Below, piece after piece: positions 27,524-37,414 of a DNA stretch of 64,000 nucleotides. Origin of the DNA: DATAXP01 sp963708675 (lineage in GTDB: Bacteria > Planctomycetota > Planctomycetia > Pirellulales > PNKZ01); NCBI GenBank assembly GCA_963708675.1, contig CAVPTO010000003.1, forward strand, positions 2,666,001 to 2,730,000, read 5' to 3'. Made by a program: the position numbers and the translations under genes. The notes below the pieces were generated by a model, which worked only from the letters and a program-made list of their open reading frames with translations, ran no database searches and was not told the origin of the DNA. Position 1 is the first letter of the stretch. Every line of letters begins with the position of its first letter.

Positions 27524-28435
27524 ATGAGCGCATCGTACCAGCTTACCCACCTCAAGCAGCTTGAGGCTGAGAGCATCCACATTATCCGCGAGGTCGTGGC
27601 CGAGTTCGAAAACCCGGTCATGCTGTACTCGATCGGGAAGGATTCGGCGGTGATGCTGCGCCTGGCGATCAAGGCGTTTCATCCGGCCCCGCTGCCGTTT
27701 CCGCTGATGCACGTCGACACGACGTGGAAGTTCCGCGACATGATCGAGTTCCGCGACCGCTTCGTCCGCGAGAACAACCTGAAGCTGATCGTGCACACCA
27801 ACGAGGAAGGTGTCCGCCAAGGCGTCGGCCCCATCACGCACGGCAGCCAGAAGCACACGACGATCATGAAAACCGAGGCCCTGAAGCAGGCCCTCGACAA
27901 ATACAAGTTCGATGCCGCGTTCGGCGGCGCTCGCCGCGATGAAGAGAAGTCGCGAGCCAAGGAACGCGTGTATTCCTTCCGCGACAACTTCCATCAGTGG
28001 GACCCGAAGAACCAGCGTCCCGAATTGTGGAGCCTGTACAACGGCAAAGTGAACAAAGGCGAAAGCATCCGCGTCTTTCCGCTGTCGAACTGGACGGAAC
28101 TCGACGTGTGGCAGTACGTTCACCTTGAGAAGATTCCGATTGTGCCGCTGTACTTCGCCGCCAAGCGACCGGTCGTCGAGCGTGACGGTAACCTGATCAT
28201 GGTTGACGACGACCGTCTGCCGATGAAGCCCGGCGAAAAGCCGATGATGAAGACCGTCCGCTTTCGCACGCTCGGTTGCTATCCGCTGTCGGGCGCCGTC
28301 GAGAGCACCGCAACGACGCTGCCCGAGATCATCCAAGAGATGCTGCTCGCCAGGACCAGCGAGCGTCAAGGCCGCGTCATCGACTACGACGAGCAAGCTT
28401 CTATGGAACAAAAAAAGAGAGAAGGCTATTTCTGA
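27524..28435 (+). CDS. cysD: Sulfate adenylyltransferase small subunit
   Basis: The product has 303 residues. The PP-loop is LYSIGKDSAVMLRLA near residue 35. Further landmarks are HVDTTWKFRDMIEFRD, FGGARRDEEKSRAKERVYSFRD and FPLSNWTELDVWQY. It adenylates sulfate to APS in complex with CysN. The start at ATG 27524 follows directly on two hairpins. The frame is separated from cysNC by an 89-base spacer filled by a repeat. Sulfate activation may serve assimilation or sulfation of polysaccharides; no reductase or sulfotransferase gene is nearby. Confidence 0.96.
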   Translation: MSASYQLTHLKQLEAESIHIIREVVAEFENPVMLYSIGKDSAVMLRLAIKAFHPAPLPFPLMHVDTTWKFRDMIEFRDRFVRENNLKLIVHTNEEGVRQGVGPITHGSQKHTTIMKTEALKQALDKYKFDAAFGGARRDEEKSRAKERVYSFRDNFHQWDPKNQRPELWSLYNGKVNKGESIRVFPLSNWTELDVWQYVHLEKIPIVPLYFAAKRPVVERDGNLIMVDDDRLPMKPGEKPMMKTVRFRTLGCYPLSGAVESTATTLPEIIQEMLLARTSERQGRVIDYDEQASMEQKKREGYF

Positions 28436-28436
28436 T

Positions 28437-28519
28437 TTGTCAGTTGTCAGTGGTCCATTGTCAGTTGGGAGAGACTCGCCACTGAAAGCAACTGACCACT
28501 GACAACTGACAACTGACAA
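28437..28519. repeat. Inverted repeat of TGTCAGT units
   Basis: The left arm TTTGTCAGTTGTCAGTGGTC (28437-28456) pairs with GACCACTGACAACTGAC plus AACTGACAAA (28493-28519). The right arm carries one extra seven-base unit. The element fills almost all the space between cysD and cysNC and probably lies within the operon mRNA. Confidence 0.8.
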
Positions 28520-28524
28520 ACACA

Positions 28525-30460
28525 ATGGACGATACCGCCCTCATCGAACGCGACATCGACGCCTACCTCGCTCAGCACGAGCGTAAGGAACTGCTGCGCT
28601 TCCTGACGTGCGGCAGCGTCGATGATGGCAAGAGCACGCTCATCGGTCGATTGCTGCACGACTCGAAGCAGGTTTACGAGGATCAACTCGCGGCGGTCGT
28701 GCGCGATAGCGAAAAGAAAAGCTCGGCCGGCGGTGAGGTCGATCTGTCGCTGCTGGTTGACGGGTTAAAGGCGGAACGCGAGCAGGGCATCACAATCGAC
28801 GTGGCCTATCGGTACTTCTCGACGAGCAAGCGGAAGTTCATCATCGCCGATTGTCCGGGTCACGAGCAGTACACGCGCAACATGGCGACGGGCGCGAGCA
28901 CGTGCAACCTTGCGGTGATTCTCATTGATGCCCGCTATGGCATCTTGCAGCAGACGCGGCGTCATAGCTTCATCGTCTCGCTGCTTGGCATCAAGCACGT
29001 CGTTGTCACCATCAACAAGATGGACCTGGTCGACTACAGCCAGGAGGTCTTCGAGAAGATCAAGGCCGACTACGCCGACTTCGCCGCGAAGTTGGAGATG
29101 GGCGAACTGCATTTCATTCCGCTGTCGGCACTCAAGGGGGACAACGTCGTCGACGCCAGTCCCAGGATGCCGTGGTATCAAGGCGGCACGCTGATGCACT
29201 ACTTGGACACCGTGTACATCGGCTCCGATCGCAACCTGATCGACTTGCGTCTGCCGGTGCAGTACGTCATCCGACCCGATCTCGACTTCCGCGGCTTTGC
29301 AGGCACGATCGCCTCGGGCGTCGTCCGCAAAGGTGACGAAGTCATGGCGATTCCTTCCGGACGCCGCAGCAAGGTCGAACGCATCGTCACCTACGAAGGC
29401 GACCTCGACGAAGCCTTCGCACCGATGTCGATTCAAGTCACGCTCGAAGACGAGATCGACGTCAGCCGCGGCGACATGCTCGTGCATCCCGGCAACGTGC
29501 CGCGTGTCGACCGCACACTCGACGCGATGATCGTCTGGATGGCGGAGCAGCCGCTGGTTCCTGGCAAGCAATATTTGATCAAGCAGACGACGAAAACGGC
29601 GCTGGCGTCGATTAGCACGCTGCGTTACCGCGTCGATGTGAACACGCTGCATCGACAAGACGCGCCGGCCTTACAGATGAACGAGGTCGGCCGTGCGACT
29701 GTCACGGTCAATCAGCCGTTGGCGTTCGATCCGTATCGACGCAACCGCGCGACGGGGGCGTTCATTCTCATCGACCGCCTGACCAATGGCACCGTCGGCG
29801 CGGGAATGATCATCGACCGCGAGCAGACCTCGGGCTTGCTTGGACAAGACCACTGGGGCGACGCGCCGCAAACACAAGGCGAAGCGCGTCAATCGAGCCA
29901 GGTTTCTATTCAAGAGCGCGAAGCACGCTTCGGCCAGAAGCCGATGACGCTGCTGCTCACGGGCCTGACCGGCGCCGGAAAGTCGACCATCGCCTATGCT
30001 CTGGAACGCCGGCTGTTCGAGATGGGCCGAGCGGTCGCGGTGCTCGATGGCGAGCGGATGCGTCACGGCATTAGCAAGGATCTTGGTTTTTCTGCCACCG
30101 AGCGAAGTGAGAACCTGCGACGAAGCATCGAAGTGGCGAGGTTGATGAACGATGCCGGGCTGGTCTGCGTTTGTGCGTTTCTCGCCCCGAGCGCCGAGGT
30201 GCGGCAAAAGGCGCGAGAAGCCGTGGGCGAAGACCGTTATGTCGAAGTCTATCTCGATGCGCCGCTCAACGTTTTGCGGCGGCGCGATAAGAGCGGTATG
30301 TACGCCAAGGCCGATAGCGGCGAGATCTCGGACTTCCCAGGTGTGTCGGCGACGTATGAAGCGCCGACGTCGCCGGACTTGCGACTCGCGACGCATGAGA
30401 TGACCGTCGAGGCATGTGTCGATCGCATTGTCGCGCTAATGGAATCGCGCGGGGCGATGA
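28525..30460 (+). CDS. cysNC: Bifunctional sulfate adenylyltransferase GTPase subunit / APS kinase, with a 3' frameshift
   Basis: The CysN half has the GTPase motifs TCGSVDDGKSTLIGRL, ADCPGHEQYTRNM and INKMDLVDYS. The CysC half (from about residue 470) has LLLTGLTGAGKSTIAYALE and FLAPSAEVRQKARE. Together with CysD it makes APS and then PAPS. The uncorrected frame runs to 30666 through a hairpin repeat and a terminator, giving about 68 unlikely residues. Removing one G from GGGG at 30451-30454 gives ...MESRGR and a stop at 30458-30460, a normal CysC ending, for 644 residues. An indel in the homopolymer is the likely cause. Confidence 0.93.
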
Positions 30461-30500
30461 GTTACGCGCGGGGCGCAGTGTGTTTCGCATTGGCGGCGCG

Positions 30501-30528
30501 AAACCCACGGACGGCCTTCCGTGGGCTT
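30501..30528. repeat. Hairpin, CCCACGGA family (second copy)
   Basis: ACCCACGGA pairs with TCCGTGGGC around CGGCCT-like loop bases. The outer stem matches the hairpin at 11065-11092. It falls inside the artefactual 3' extension of cysNC. Confidence 0.6.
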
Positions 30529-30573
30529 GAGGTTACCGCATCAACACGCCGTCAATCGCGCCTTCAACAAACA

Positions 30574-30611
30574 AAGCCGCCCAGCCATGATTCGGCTGGG
30601 CGGCTCTTTTG
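30574..30611 (+). terminator. Intrinsic terminator after cysNC
   Basis: AGCCGCCCAGCC (30575-30586) pairs with GGCTGGGCGGCT (30594-30605), with a seven-base loop, followed by CTTTT. This is a strong rho-independent terminator for the sulfate-activation operon. It also supports ending cysNC upstream of this point. Confidence 0.85.
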
Positions 30612-30926
30612 CGACTCGCTTGTTCTCGGGCGGGCGCGATTACCTCGAGTTCAAGCGAGCGATTGATTCGTGCGTGGCCAGTATCCGCTTACTGATTTCG
30701 GCGGCACTGTTTTTTTGGCAGTGCGGTCCCGAACCCTCTGGAACCCACCGGACGAAGCGATTTCTCGCCGGTGGGCAAACCGCCGGTAGTGTTCCAGGGG
30801 GTTGCAGGCACCGAGCACTGGCCAAGCACAAGACGTTGTTGTTTCTGCGAACGGCAACTTCACCACCAACATTGCCGTACCATCCGTATCGTTCAGAACT
30901 TCGCACCTGTCTGATCTCTTCCGGCC
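30612..30926. other. Intergenic region between convergent operons, no credible gene
   Basis: These 315 bases separate the cysNC terminator from the terminator of the outer-membrane-protein gene. The region contains a T7 run and scattered short frames without recognisable motifs. Nothing else was seen. Confidence 0.45.
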
Positions 30927-30956
30927 GGCGCGGCGGCTGTGTTAGGCCGCCGCGCC
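30927..30956 (-). terminator. Hairpin downstream of the outer-membrane-type gene
   Basis: GGCGCGGCGGC (30927-30937) pairs with GCCGCCGCGCC (30946-30956), an eight-base-loop stem of 11 perfect pairs. It lies about 40 bases past the minus-strand stop and probably terminates that gene, though there is no strong U tract. Confidence 0.55.
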
Positions 30957-30966
30957 GTACCTTTCG

Positions 30967-30992
30967 ATCGCGACGTCGATCGACGTCGCGAT
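30967..30992. promoter_or_regulatory. Perfect 26-base palindrome
   Basis: The site ATCGCGACGTCGATCGACG... (30967-30992) equals its own reverse complement over 26 bases with no loop. It starts five bases beyond the stop of the minus-strand outer-membrane-type gene. It could be a protein-binding operator or simply part of the terminator region. Confidence 0.5.
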
Positions 30993-30997
30993 TTTGG

Positions 30998-32215
30998 TTA
31001 CCAGTAGCAACCAGCCGCGATGCCGAAACCCACGAGGTTGACGCTCTGCAGTGCCCGGGCAGTGGCTTCGGACACCACTTCGCCGGTGCCGGCCGTTCCC
31101 GTAGGCGGCTGACCTGCCACATAGCTGAGGCCACCCCGGCTGTTACCGACACACCAGTTCTGGTACTCGAACACGAGACGGGCAAAGGCTCGGTTGTTCC
31201 GCCACCGCGGCAGCACCTTGCTCCACTGCAAACCGAGTTGCAGTTCGTTGATGTACATCGTGTTGGGGTTCGTGATGCTCGACGAATTCGGTGATTGCGG
31301 CTGGTTGTCGATGAACGTTGCGGCGCCGGTGCCGACCAAGGCCTGGGCCGATGCTGCCTGGGCGCTGTTGCCCCAGAGGATCGAACCTTGATAGCCGCCG
31401 AAGAGGCCCAAGTTTCCGTAGCTGCCCTGGTAGAACGGTCGCAACAGTTGCAGACCACCCGTCAAACCCGTTCCGTAGAACTGGCTGCTTGTAGCGGCGC
31501 TGCCCATTAGGAAGTTGCCCGTTGTCGGCCCAAAGCCCGAGAGAGACTGCGACTCTGCATGGCGAATGCCACCATTGCGTACGCCGAACGAGGCAAGTGC
31601 GGTGCCGACCGGACTATAGAATAGTTGCCGCGTAACTTCGATGTCGGTGGTGTACGCATTGAACAGGCTGCTGCTTGTTCCACCGAATTGCGTGAGCGTA
31701 ACCGGTCCTTGTGTCGACGTCGAAGAAGTGTTGAGCTCCCAGAATCTACCGCGGATGCCCCAACCGCTCGGGCCCACGTAACCAATCCACACTCGCGGTG
31801 CGTACCCCAGCGACTGCGAACCGGTGCTGCCATTCGACACGGTGACTGGGTTGCTAACCGGGTCCGACAACGTCACCCTCGATGATGTGTTGCCAAAGTT
31901 CGGATCGAGGAACGTTGCTTCCGCGGCGGCGTAGATGCCGCTCCACGGGCACGGGCAGCAGTTGGTGTAGCACGGTGTATTGCAGCAACACGACCCGCAT
32001 GACGAGCTACCTCCGCAAGCCGGGCTCGCGGGGCTAACGGCGTATGGTGCGACGGAACTGTCCGGCGCTACGGGCGCCTCGGGTGCATCGGGGGCGACCG
32101 ACTCGAGTGACGAATCCGGAGGTCCAATGCCATCTCTTGCGTAAGTGATTTGACCGGCTGTGCAGCAGGTCAAGACGACAGCCCAAAGAATGTTTGCCCA
32201 CCTTCGGCTCTTCAT
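30998..32215 (-). CDS. Outer-membrane beta-barrel-like protein with Cys-rich N-terminus
   Basis: The product has 405 residues. A signal peptide (about 1-26, ILWAVVLTCCTAGQITYA) is followed by a Pro/Ala/Ser linker and a Cys-rich segment (ACGGSSSCGSCCCNTPCY, CCPCPW). The remaining 300 residues show alternating aromatic/small beta strands (GYVGPSGWGIRGRFWELN, NLGLFGGYQGSILWGN, NELQLGLQWSKVLPRW). The protein ends in Tyr-Trp, consistent with an outer-membrane barrel of the Lpg1974-like/planctomycete major surface protein type. The Cys cluster may cross-link the protein in the envelope. It is transcribed alone, with terminators downstream and a long upstream region. Confidence 0.7.
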   Translation of the reverse strand: MKSRRWANILWAVVLTCCTAGQITYARDGIGPPDSSLESVAPDAPEAPVAPDSSVAPYAVSPASPACGGSSSCGSCCCNTPCYTNCCPCPWSGIYAAAEATFLDPNFGNTSSRVTLSDPVSNPVTVSNGSTGSQSLGYAPRVWIGYVGPSGWGIRGRFWELNTSSTSTQGPVTLTQFGGTSSSLFNAYTTDIEVTRQLFYSPVGTALASFGVRNGGIRHAESQSLSGFGPTTGNFLMGSAATSSQFYGTGLTGGLQLLRPFYQGSYGNLGLFGGYQGSILWGNSAQAASAQALVGTGAATFIDNQPQSPNSSSITNPNTMYINELQLGLQWSKVLPRWRNNRAFARLVFEYQNWCVGNSRGGLSYVAGQPPTGTAGTGEVVSEATARALQSVNLVGFGIAAGCYW

Positions 32216-32984
32216 GTCTTGTTCCTTTGTAAACGAAGCCCTGTAACTTTTTTGACGGCAACTACGTCTGTGCCGTTCGTTTCTGTGGATCGCTTCGCAT
32301 CACTTGCAACCGACACAGCGGTTGTTCTCGCGATGCCTTGCGTGCCACCTAATGCGGATATCGGCCTCGTTCTCAACGAAGGGGTAATTCCACATTTACC
32401 GGCGAGAGAATCGCTACAGCCCGAATACGTGGGCGGAAATGGTGCGGTTGTATCGAAGGTTCCAAGCGATTCGATCGCGGCGCCTCCGCAGAACCGTTAG
32501 CTGCGTTTCGACCGTTGCCAAATGATTTTGGTGCACAACCGTCACAGGCTGAACGCGCGCGCCGATACAATCGATACGTTCGCTGCGATGCGATTTCAGC
32601 GCTCAATGAACGGTCGTTCAACATCGCGATGAACGAGTGGAGGACGCTCGCCGTCGCGTGTGACGGTCCGCCTGTAACGACTTTGCGGGCTGTATCGAGA
32701 TGCACGCGAGCGAAGCGTGACATCTCCGTCACGTCCGCTTGTCCGCGGCCCGCTAGCAGGCCGAAAGCCCCGGCTTTTCAAGGGTTTGCTCACTTTGCGG
32801 GACGAACGGCTGGTGCCGACAGCGGAAAGTCTGCGGCCTCTTCCGCTCGTGACGGTCGCAACGGTTGACGCGTGCCGACCACTTCACCCAGAGCACGTCG
32901 CCCGTGATCTTCGACGTCGCCTCACCGCTTGCCGTTCGGCCCCGAGCTCACGGCCGAGGGGGCGGTTTCGCGCTTTGCGTCTTC
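32216..32984. other. Long non-coding stretch upstream of the outer-membrane-type gene
   Basis: This stretch runs about 770 bases. Several short overlapping frames on both strands are Arg/Ser/Pro-rich, have no family features and do not look like genes. The region lies between the outer-membrane-type gene (minus) and the 3' end of the hydrolase operon (minus), so it should contain the former's promoter and the latter's terminator. No strong hairpin with a U tract was identified. Confidence 0.45.
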
Positions 32985-34855
32985 CTACCCAAACCGCGAC
33001 CTCAAGTGCCCGACGATCGCGTCGAGCAACGACAGCCTGGCCGCTCGTCGTGAGAACGTGTGATCGGCGTCACTAATAAACGACACGCGAAGCTGGTCGA
33101 GTTTCATTAACCGCTTCGCCTGCCGTGCGGCGTGATACTTGAGAATCACATAACCGGGGTCGGTCGTCGACACGAACATTGCCAACGTTCGCCCGCGCGC
33201 CGCTAGCCATTCCAAATCGCGAGGCAAGTCGTCCGACGGCGGATGCGACGGCTTGCGACATGTCGGCAACATGGTGCGATGCGCCTTCGGCAAACGCAGT
33301 TTGCTCACGCGATGAACGACACGCTGCGCGACGAGCTTCATCGCTCCCCACGGCGTCAGACGCGTTTGCCCGGTCAAAAACTTCACCCACTTGCGCCACT
33401 GCCGGGCCGACGACATCGAGTAGTGGTCTCGCAGATGCTGCTGCGACATCACGTCGTCAACCTTCATCTCGTCGGCCCAAAAATACGTCAGCGGATTGAC
33501 CAGCACCGACTCGACCAGCACCGGCGTGGTGAACTGCGCGGCCGCCTGGAACGCGGCATACGCTCCCGAGCAAAGGCCCAGGAGCACGACACGTCGCACA
33601 CCGTAACGGGCTTCGAGTGCATCGATGGCACGCTGAAGATCGTCAAATGCCGAGGCGGGATAACAGTCGTTCTCACGCGTCGCCTCGGCAACCACGCTGT
33701 CACCCAGACCTCGTAAGTCCATGCGCAGCGTGCGATAGCCACGGGCCGCAAGTTCTCGCGCCAGAAACACGTTCAAACGCCCCGGCCCCACGCGATACGT
33801 CGATCCCGCGTTCAACAACACGATCGTCGGTAAATCGTGCTCGGGCAGAGCGGCCGGTTCGCTCACGATGCCGAACAAGTTTGGATCGGCGCTCATGCGC
33901 CATGCCGTTTCGCAGATGACTTCCGCAGGCGACGCCGTACCGCTGTCGGCAGTCATCACGGCGCTAAACGGCCCAAGCATGCTTGTGTCGACTTGCAGCG
34001 TGCCCGTCGGCTTCGACGTGATCTGATACTCCAGCCATCCCACCATCGCCATGATCGCATCGGTCGGCACTCGCCCGAGGTGCGGCTCCGCCATCATCCC
34101 CGCGTATCCGGGAAGCACAAACTGATCGATGGCGACGCCCATACTCGCAAGGTGCTCGCCCAGCCGGGCATCGGGCGCGATGTCGTCACGACTGACGACC
34201 AGTGCTCGCTGGCACTTCGGCTGCAGCTTCAGCATTTGCAACTGCGAAAGCTCGGCAGCGGTTGCGGCCGTCATGTGAACGCCGCCCGCTTCGATGCCAG
34301 TAACTTCCATGCTATTGCCGCTCTCGCTGCTCGATGCGTAGCCCGAGCGCGCGATGAGCGTCATCTCGCGCACATAAGCGCGGCCATGCATCACCGGCGC
34401 CCACAGCACGAGGTTTTCGATCTCGTGATTGCCGATCGCCTGGCTTGCCACGAGCGCGCCGCGCGCACGGCGATAACGCTCACACGTTGGCAACCCAGCT
34501 CGCGTTGCATCCAGTTGATCGCCACACCGACGTCGGCCGTCCAAGCCGCGAGACGTTCCGGCTCTTCATCGTCGCCCGACGAATCGCCCGTGCCATGCCA
34601 ATCGAACCGCAACACCGGAATGCGTCGCTCGGCCAGCGCGTCGGCAAGATGCCGCATGGTGCGGTGTGAGTAGATTTGCTCGTATCCCAACGGCGCACAG
34701 AGCACAACGCCGTGATCGTAGGAAGGTTCGCTCACGTGGGCGTGCAACCACGCGAAAAGCGGGCCCTCGTCGGCCGACAAATAGAACGCATGTCGCCGCA
34801 CCGCCAGCGGGTTCGACGGCGCGGCGCGTTCGATGATCGAAGAAGCGGTCGTCAT
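32985..34855 (-). CDS. Tandem alpha/beta hydrolase, with a one-base frameshift
   Basis: The ATG at 34855 overlaps the stop of the GH2 gene (ATGA). The N-terminal domain has VVLCAPLGYEQIYSHRTM, VLRFDWHGTGDSSGDDEE and VSVIAVR; the frame then breaks. One added base at about 34451-34467 (CGCGCGGCGCGC context) continues as GALVASQAIGNHEIENLVLWAP. The C-terminal domain has VVLLNAGSTYRVGPGRLN, LRMDLRGLGDS, the nucleophile elbow GLCSGAYAAFQAA and a possible catalytic His in SFISDADHTFS. The corrected length is 623 residues. The N-terminal elbow lacks a Ser, so only the second domain should be active. Some acyltransferases and thioesterases have this arrangement. Release of an acyl or aminoacyl product in this operon is a reasonable guess. 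Confidence 0.72.
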
Positions 34856-37392
34856 CGCGCGCCCTCCGACACCGAGACGCCCGCATCGAAATTGAGTGTG
34901 TCGATCGTCGCGCGAAACGATTTTGGCGACTCGCGAAGCGGCCGCAGCAGAATCGTCTTCACACGCTCGGGGGGCAGGTGGAAGTAATTGTCGTCCGCGA
35001 GCCAACCTTCCGCGTCGATGCGCACACCGTGCAGAAATGCGTTCGAGTGCAGCGTGAGTCGCACGCTCGTCTCGTTCAGCCGCTCGGCAATCGCGTCGAG
35101 CTTGACGTTGGCCGCTTGTTGCGGGTCGCGACGATGAATGAAGTGCACCGCCTCGCTGAGCACTTGCCGTTGGTCGTCGTACCACGTGGCGACCACCACG
35201 TCGTGATGCGGCGGCCCGAAGCGATAGGCGTAATTGCAGTCGTAGAACCGGCCAAGGATCTCATCGACCGTGTGTCGTTGCTGACCACGCGCCTCGACCG
35301 TGACGTCGGTCTCGTGCCGTGCGACGACGACGTTCGGCTCCTTGAGCAGCGTGACTTCCAAGTGCCCCGAACATTCGTGCGGCGTTTCGTTCGTCAGATG
35401 CAAGTCGAGGCCGTTGATCCCCTCATCGGTCATCGTGAGCTGACGCGTCTGCCAGGCACGCTTGAGGAAGTAGTAGGCAGCCTTCGGCAGACCGTGCGAA
35501 TCGACGACTCCCCAACCGGCGCCAGGCCACAGGTCTTTGTAGAACCAAACCAGTCCACCGCGATTGACCGTGTGCGTGCTACGCCACTCGGCAAACGTCC
35601 GCGACATCATCTCGCCGCTGGCGAGGCGACTAAGTTGCAGGTAGCGGTTCATCTGAAACGAGCGAAGCGTGACGTGTTCGACGCCGTACAACTCGCGCAG
35701 GTAATGATCGCGCACGTCCTCGAAGTCCCATCCCGGCCCGGTGTCGCGCGGCACACGCCGCTTCCACCGTGGGTCATGCGTCACGGGGTTCGCACCGTCG
35801 AACAGCTCGACACACGTCGACGGCTCAGGCACGTTCGAGAACCCGAGGCATTCGGAGGTGAATCGCACCGCGGCGCTTCGCAGCTCGGCGATCGGCCGCA
35901 GATAGGCGCCCACGCCGTAGTAGTGCGTCACGCCTTCGCGCGTGTGAAAGGGCAGAGCGCCACCCGTCGGCGTCGAAGGCACATAGATCGCGTCAGGATG
36001 CAACTCGGCGACGATCGCGGGCAACCGCTCGCCGAACCACGCGTTCCGCCACAACTCGCGCGGCATGCCGAGCATTGCCGCTTGCTGCTCGATCTCACTG
36101 TTGCCGCAGAAGATGGCAACGCTCGGATGCGCCGCCAACCGCGCGACCTGTTCGCGAGCTTCGGCTGCGACGTTCGCGGCAAACGCAGGGTCGTCGACGG
36201 GGTAGTCCATGTTGGCGAACATGAAGTCCTGCCACACAAGGATGCCGAACTCGTCGCACAACTCGAAGAAGCGATCGCTCTCGTACGTCATCGTGCCGCC
36301 GACGCGAAGCATGTTGACGCCCGCATCGCGCACCAGTTGCAAGTCGTGACGCAGCGAAGCTTCGCTGGCCGTCGGCGAAAGCAGATCACTGACGGTCCAA
36401 CACGCGCCGCGGCAATAGATCGGCACTTCGTTGACCTCGACGCCGAAACCGGCCGACGCCATCGCGAGCTTGCGAAAGCCGATCATCGCGCGGTAGGCGA
36501 TGTATTCGCCATCGTTCGTATCGGCGACAATCTCACACGCAAGACGTTCAGGACTGCCATGCGTGTGCGGCCACCACAGCGGCGCGTTTTCGATACTTAA
36601 TTCACCATTGATTCGGCCATCACGAACTTCGAGCAAGGTTTCTTGATCGCCGACGCGCAGATGCACGCTTGTCGGCTTAGCATGCGTCTCGACACGTGCC
36701 GCGACCGAAACGACCCCTGTCGTGCCTTCCACGCGCGTCGTCAATCGCAGTTCGTCCAACAACACCGGCGACGTTTCGAGTCGCACGCCTCGCCAAGGCC
36801 CCACGGTCGGCGCAACTGGCGACCAGCCAGGAATGCGTCCCAACAAACTCGTGCGATGCCATCGCAATTGCTGCTGCGCGACGAGGTTCGTCTTCCATCG
36901 CGGCCGAGGTCGCTTCTTCTTCAGTGCCTCGCTCAAAGAACGGAAGCAGACGACCAGCTCATTGTCCTCGCGCAGATCCTTCGTCACCGCGACGCGATAC
37001 GACCGAAACATGTTGTCGGTCGCCAGGATTCGCCGCCCATTGAGCCACACCTCGGCGATCGTCGCCAAACCATCAAAACACAACCACGTCGACGACTTGT
37101 CGTCGGCCGCCTTTTGGTCGGTTGCGTTGTGATCCGGCCCCGCGAACGACGTGCGATACCACCAATCGTGCGCATCAATGTCGACCGGCGCCTCGAAATC
37201 CCACTTTCCCGCCGCATCGAGCGCCGACGCAACCGTGCCGGGCACCATCGCCGACAACCATTCGACGTCGGCCGCGGAGAGTTCGTCGGGATGGTTGATC
37301 GCGCTGGGTCGCTGCGCACAGCACGACCAGGGGCCGAATGCCGAGGCGGCGTCACGCGAAAGTTCGCAGAGCGGGCGTGCCTGGTGCTTCAT
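34852..37392 (-). CDS. Glycoside hydrolase family 2, beta-mannosidase-like
   Basis: The product has 846 residues from the ATG at 37392, with AAGGA upstream; the frame extends 17 codons further. A jelly-roll sugar-binding domain lies at the start (DAHDWWYRTSFAGP, WLCFDGLATIAEVWLNGRRI). An immunoglobulin-like domain follows, then a TIM barrel with VNMLRVGGTMTYESDRFFELCDEFGILVWQDFMF. The acid/base Glu is in FCGNSEIEQQ and the likely nucleophile in RFTSECLGFSN. These fit beta-mannosidase-like GH2 enzymes. There is no signal peptide, so it acts in the cytoplasm or on an intracellular glycoconjugate. It sits in the carrier-protein operon, where it may act on or modify a glycosylated product; this is inference. 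Confidence 0.83.
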   Translation of the reverse strand: MKHQARPLCELSRDAASAFGPWSCCAQRPSAINHPDELSAADVEWLSAMVPGTVASALDAAGKWDFEAPVDIDAHDWWYRTSFAGPDHNATDQKAADDKSSTWLCFDGLATIAEVWLNGRRILATDNMFRSYRVAVTKDLREDNELVVCFRSLSEALKKKRPRPRWKTNLVAQQQLRWHRTSLLGRIPGWSPVAPTVGPWRGVRLETSPVLLDELRLTTRVEGTTGVVSVAARVETHAKPTSVHLRVGDQETLLEVRDGRINGELSIENAPLWWPHTHGSPERLACEIVADTNDGEYIAYRAMIGFRKLAMASAGFGVEVNEVPIYCRGACWTVSDLLSPTASEASLRHDLQLVRDAGVNMLRVGGTMTYESDRFFELCDEFGILVWQDFMFANMDYPVDDPAFAANVAAEAREQVARLAAHPSVAIFCGNSEIEQQAAMLGMPRELWRNAWFGERLPAIVAELHPDAIYVPSTPTGGALPFHTREGVTHYYGVGAYLRPIAELRSAAVRFTSECLGFSNVPEPSTCVELFDGANPVTHDPRWKRRVPRDTGPGWDFEDVRDHYLRELYGVEHVTLRSFQMNRYLQLSRLASGEMMSRTFAEWRSTHTVNRGGLVWFYKDLWPGAGWGVVDSHGLPKAAYYFLKRAWQTRQLTMTDEGINGLDLHLTNETPHECSGHLEVTLLKEPNVVVARHETDVTVEARGQQRHTVDEILGRFYDCNYAYRFGPPHHDVVVATWYDDQRQVLSEAVHFIHRRDPQQAANVKLDAIAERLNETSVRLTLHSNAFLHGVRIDAEGWLADDNYFHLPPERVKTILLRPLRESPKSFRATIDTLNFDAGVSVSEGAR

Positions 37393-37414
37393 CGCTTCGC
37401 GTCCTTGTTCAGCT

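Noticed and set aside
30461..30666. A 68-residue extension of CysNC
   Set aside because: It runs through a hairpin repeat and an intrinsic terminator. A single G change gives a normal stop at 30460.
32216..32984. Several short frames in the 770-base gap as genes
   Set aside because: They overlap on both strands and have no ribosome-binding site, family motif or codon pattern typical of the neighbours.
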